Positions 62,867 through 64,000 of a DNA stretch of 64,000 nucleotides are shown here, one piece after another; the stretch's first letter is position 1; every line of letters begins with the position of its first letter. The DNA is from Akkermansia muciniphila (lineage in GTDB: Bacteria; Verrucomicrobiota; Verrucomicrobiia; Verrucomicrobiales; Akkermansiaceae): positions 1,488,001 to 1,552,000 of the forward strand of contig NZ_CP114598.1 of the NCBI RefSeq assembly GCF_030848305.1. Reading direction: 5' to 3'. Under the pieces are notes generated by a model. The model saw only the letters and a list, made by a program, of their open reading frames with translations. It searched no databases and had not been told where the DNA came from. The position numbers were made by a program, and so were the translations under genes.

Positions 62867-63442
62867 TCCCCATGACGGGGAATTCTCCGTCTTGTCCGGA
62901 TACGGCCTGCTGTTGCGGAATTTTTTTCAGGTCAAGGCTGGCGTGATGCCCTTAATGCGGCGGAAGCGGCAGGGGGAAAACAGATGTTTTTTCCTCCCGG
63001 TGACAGATTATTTCTGGAATATTTTTTTATTTGACGGCGGTTTCCGATGTGGCGCCGACATTCGGATTCTCAATCCGCTCCATGAACCGGCTTAGAGGGG
63101 AAATTCCATGTACAATATCTCCTGCGGCATCCAACCACCATTTCGATGTTTATCATAATTTGTTTATATTAAAAAGATTGTATTTCTATCAACAAGGTGT
63201 CGAGAAAATCAGCCTGTCTAAAAAACAATAGAGGATGCCTGGCACGGAAGGATTTCCTTTGGAGGAGAAATCATCCTGAAAACAGCTTCTCGATGATACT
63301 TAAATTGTTTTCCCACAATATTTAGTATTGATTTCGGATTGAGAATTCGTTATTGGGTTCAAAGCCTCTTCGGGTGAAGCAGGCTAGTCATCGTTTCGTT
63401 AGATGAATCAATCATTACTCCTATTATTATATTCCTCTGATA
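62867..63442. other. 576-base gap before the second surface-protein gene
   Basis: No convincing gene is seen. The left half is moderately G+C-rich; from about 63130 the DNA is A+T-rich and probably holds the promoter and leader of the gene at 63443. Imperfect inverted repeats near 63249-63275 and 63365-63395 are the only structures noted. Confidence 0.4.
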
Positions 63443-64000
63443 ATGAAGAAGACACTCATTACGCTCATTGCTCTGGCGGGAATAGCTCATGCCGATTTCA
63501 CATGGAATGGCGGCAGTGACATTACCCAGCAGCTTTGGCAGACAGAATCCAGCTGGATTATCAGCGAGTCAGATTCCTGGCCGGCAGCCGGAACCGGCCC
63601 CGGCACGCCCCAATCCAATGCCTGGTCTCTTATTTCCGTTTCCAATGCGAGCGGTTCCATCACCCAGCTGGAAGGCTGGACATTGAAGCTTGCCCTCAGC
63701 AACGGCTCGGATTTGACCGTAGGGAACGTCAAGAAATTCCAAGGGGGCTGTTCTATTGACATTGATCAGTCATCTGCGCTGACCATCAATGGTTTTAGCG
63801 GCGGCAACGACGGCGAGATCACGACGTTGAACAACTACGGCACCTTTAACCTGGCTTATTCCAAGAGCCAGGGAGGTGGAGGCTTTAACGTCAATTTGGG
63901 AGCCACGGGCGTGATGAACCTTACTTCTTCCAACGGTAATTCATACAATGCCAGGATAGCAAGCCTGACTGCTACGCTGACTCTTGACGGAGGCACCGCC
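63443..64000 (+). CDS. secreted autotransporter-like surface protein (5' part, runs off the window)
   Basis: The first 186 codons of a large exported protein. A signal peptide (MKKTLITLIALAGIAHA) ends before DFTWNGG. The mature part has a tryptophan-rich opening (FTWNGG, LWQTESSWII, WPAAG) followed by Gly/Ser/Asn/Thr-rich beta strands (NNYGTFNL, NVNLGATGVMNL), the same kind of module as in the passenger of the 9-kb gene at 8390. It could be another autotransporter or a PEP-CTERM-type surface protein; the C-terminus that would decide is outside the window. No Shine-Dalgarno sequence is obvious. Confidence 0.75.
   Translation, partial: MKKTLITLIALAGIAHADFTWNGGSDITQQLWQTESSWIISESDSWPAAGTGPGTPQSNAWSLISVSNASGSITQLEGWTLKLALSNGSDLTVGNVKKFQGGCSIDIDQSSALTINGFSGGNDGEITTLNNYGTFNLAYSKSQGGGGFNVNLGATGVMNLTSSNGNSYNARIASLTATLTLDGGTA

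Noticed and set aside
63340-63400. A GGTTCAAAGCC sequence resembling a tRNA T-arm
   Set aside because: No acceptor, D-arm or anticodon arm could be placed around it.

Overview
The window looks like chromosomal DNA from a Gram-negative member of the Verrucomicrobiota, most probably an Akkermansia-type gut bacterium. This is an inference from gene content: a giant PATR-type autotransporter, a second secreted surface protein with the same tryptophan-rich start, an HzsA/SUMF1/cytochrome gene set of a kind I associate with the PVC superphylum, a bactofilin, and a Tlc-type transporter. No rRNA, tRNA, CRISPR array, IS element or phage gene was seen. Most of the window is G+C-rich, dense housekeeping DNA. 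Two stretches (about 32.4-41.1 kb and 47.1-49.2 kb) are visibly richer in A+T.

Layout. 0-2 kb: a GNAT acetyltransferase and an unknown gene. 2-6.5 kb (minus): a run of four genes, namely an M29 aminopeptidase broken by a frameshift, a metallophosphoesterase, a Kef-type antiporter and a TatD hydrolase. 6.5-8.1 kb: purN and an exported FKBP isomerase. 8.4-17.4 kb: a 9-kb autotransporter gene. 17.8-23 kb: gyrB and gyrA. GyrA carries Ala and Gly at the two classical quinolone-resistance positions. 23-25 kb: a LUD-domain protein and a U32 peptidase. 25.2-31.8 kb: a three-gene unit of HzsA-like dihaem protein fused to a SUMF1 domain, a triheme beta-propeller lipoprotein and a large RidA-like protein.

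32.4-41.1 kb (minus): one apparent operon for sulfur assimilation, cysK-cysH-cysD-cysN-ssuA-ssuB-ssuC-cysI. It takes sulfonate- or sulfate-type substrates in, activates sulfate to APS, reduces APS directly, reduces sulfite and makes cysteine. A good sigma70-like promoter with a palindrome at the start of transcription precedes it. CysN carries a C-terminal APS-kinase-like domain that has lost its P-loop. 41.1-42.2 kb is gene-poor and holds two decayed phoU pieces joined head to head.

42.2-47 kb: galM, a glycine-zipper lipoprotein, a tiny Cys/Lys-rich exported protein with an attenuator-like leader, and a tandem M16 peptidase. 47-49.2 kb: an A+T-rich trio (AraC regulator, HD protein, sugar O-acetyltransferase). 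49.5-53 kb (minus): mscS-pyrH-frr-bactofilin and a 2-Cys peroxiredoxin. 53-57 kb (plus): an NSS transporter, an AsmA-like protein and an IF-1-like protein. 57-61.4 kb (minus): recR, a membrane protein, fabF, msrB and dinB. 61.5-62.9 kb: a nucleotide-transporter-like protein. The window ends inside a secreted surface protein gene that starts at 63443.

Many starts lack a clear Shine-Dalgarno sequence, so start choices rest mainly on family alignment from memory. All family assignments were made by reading motifs; no database search was possible.
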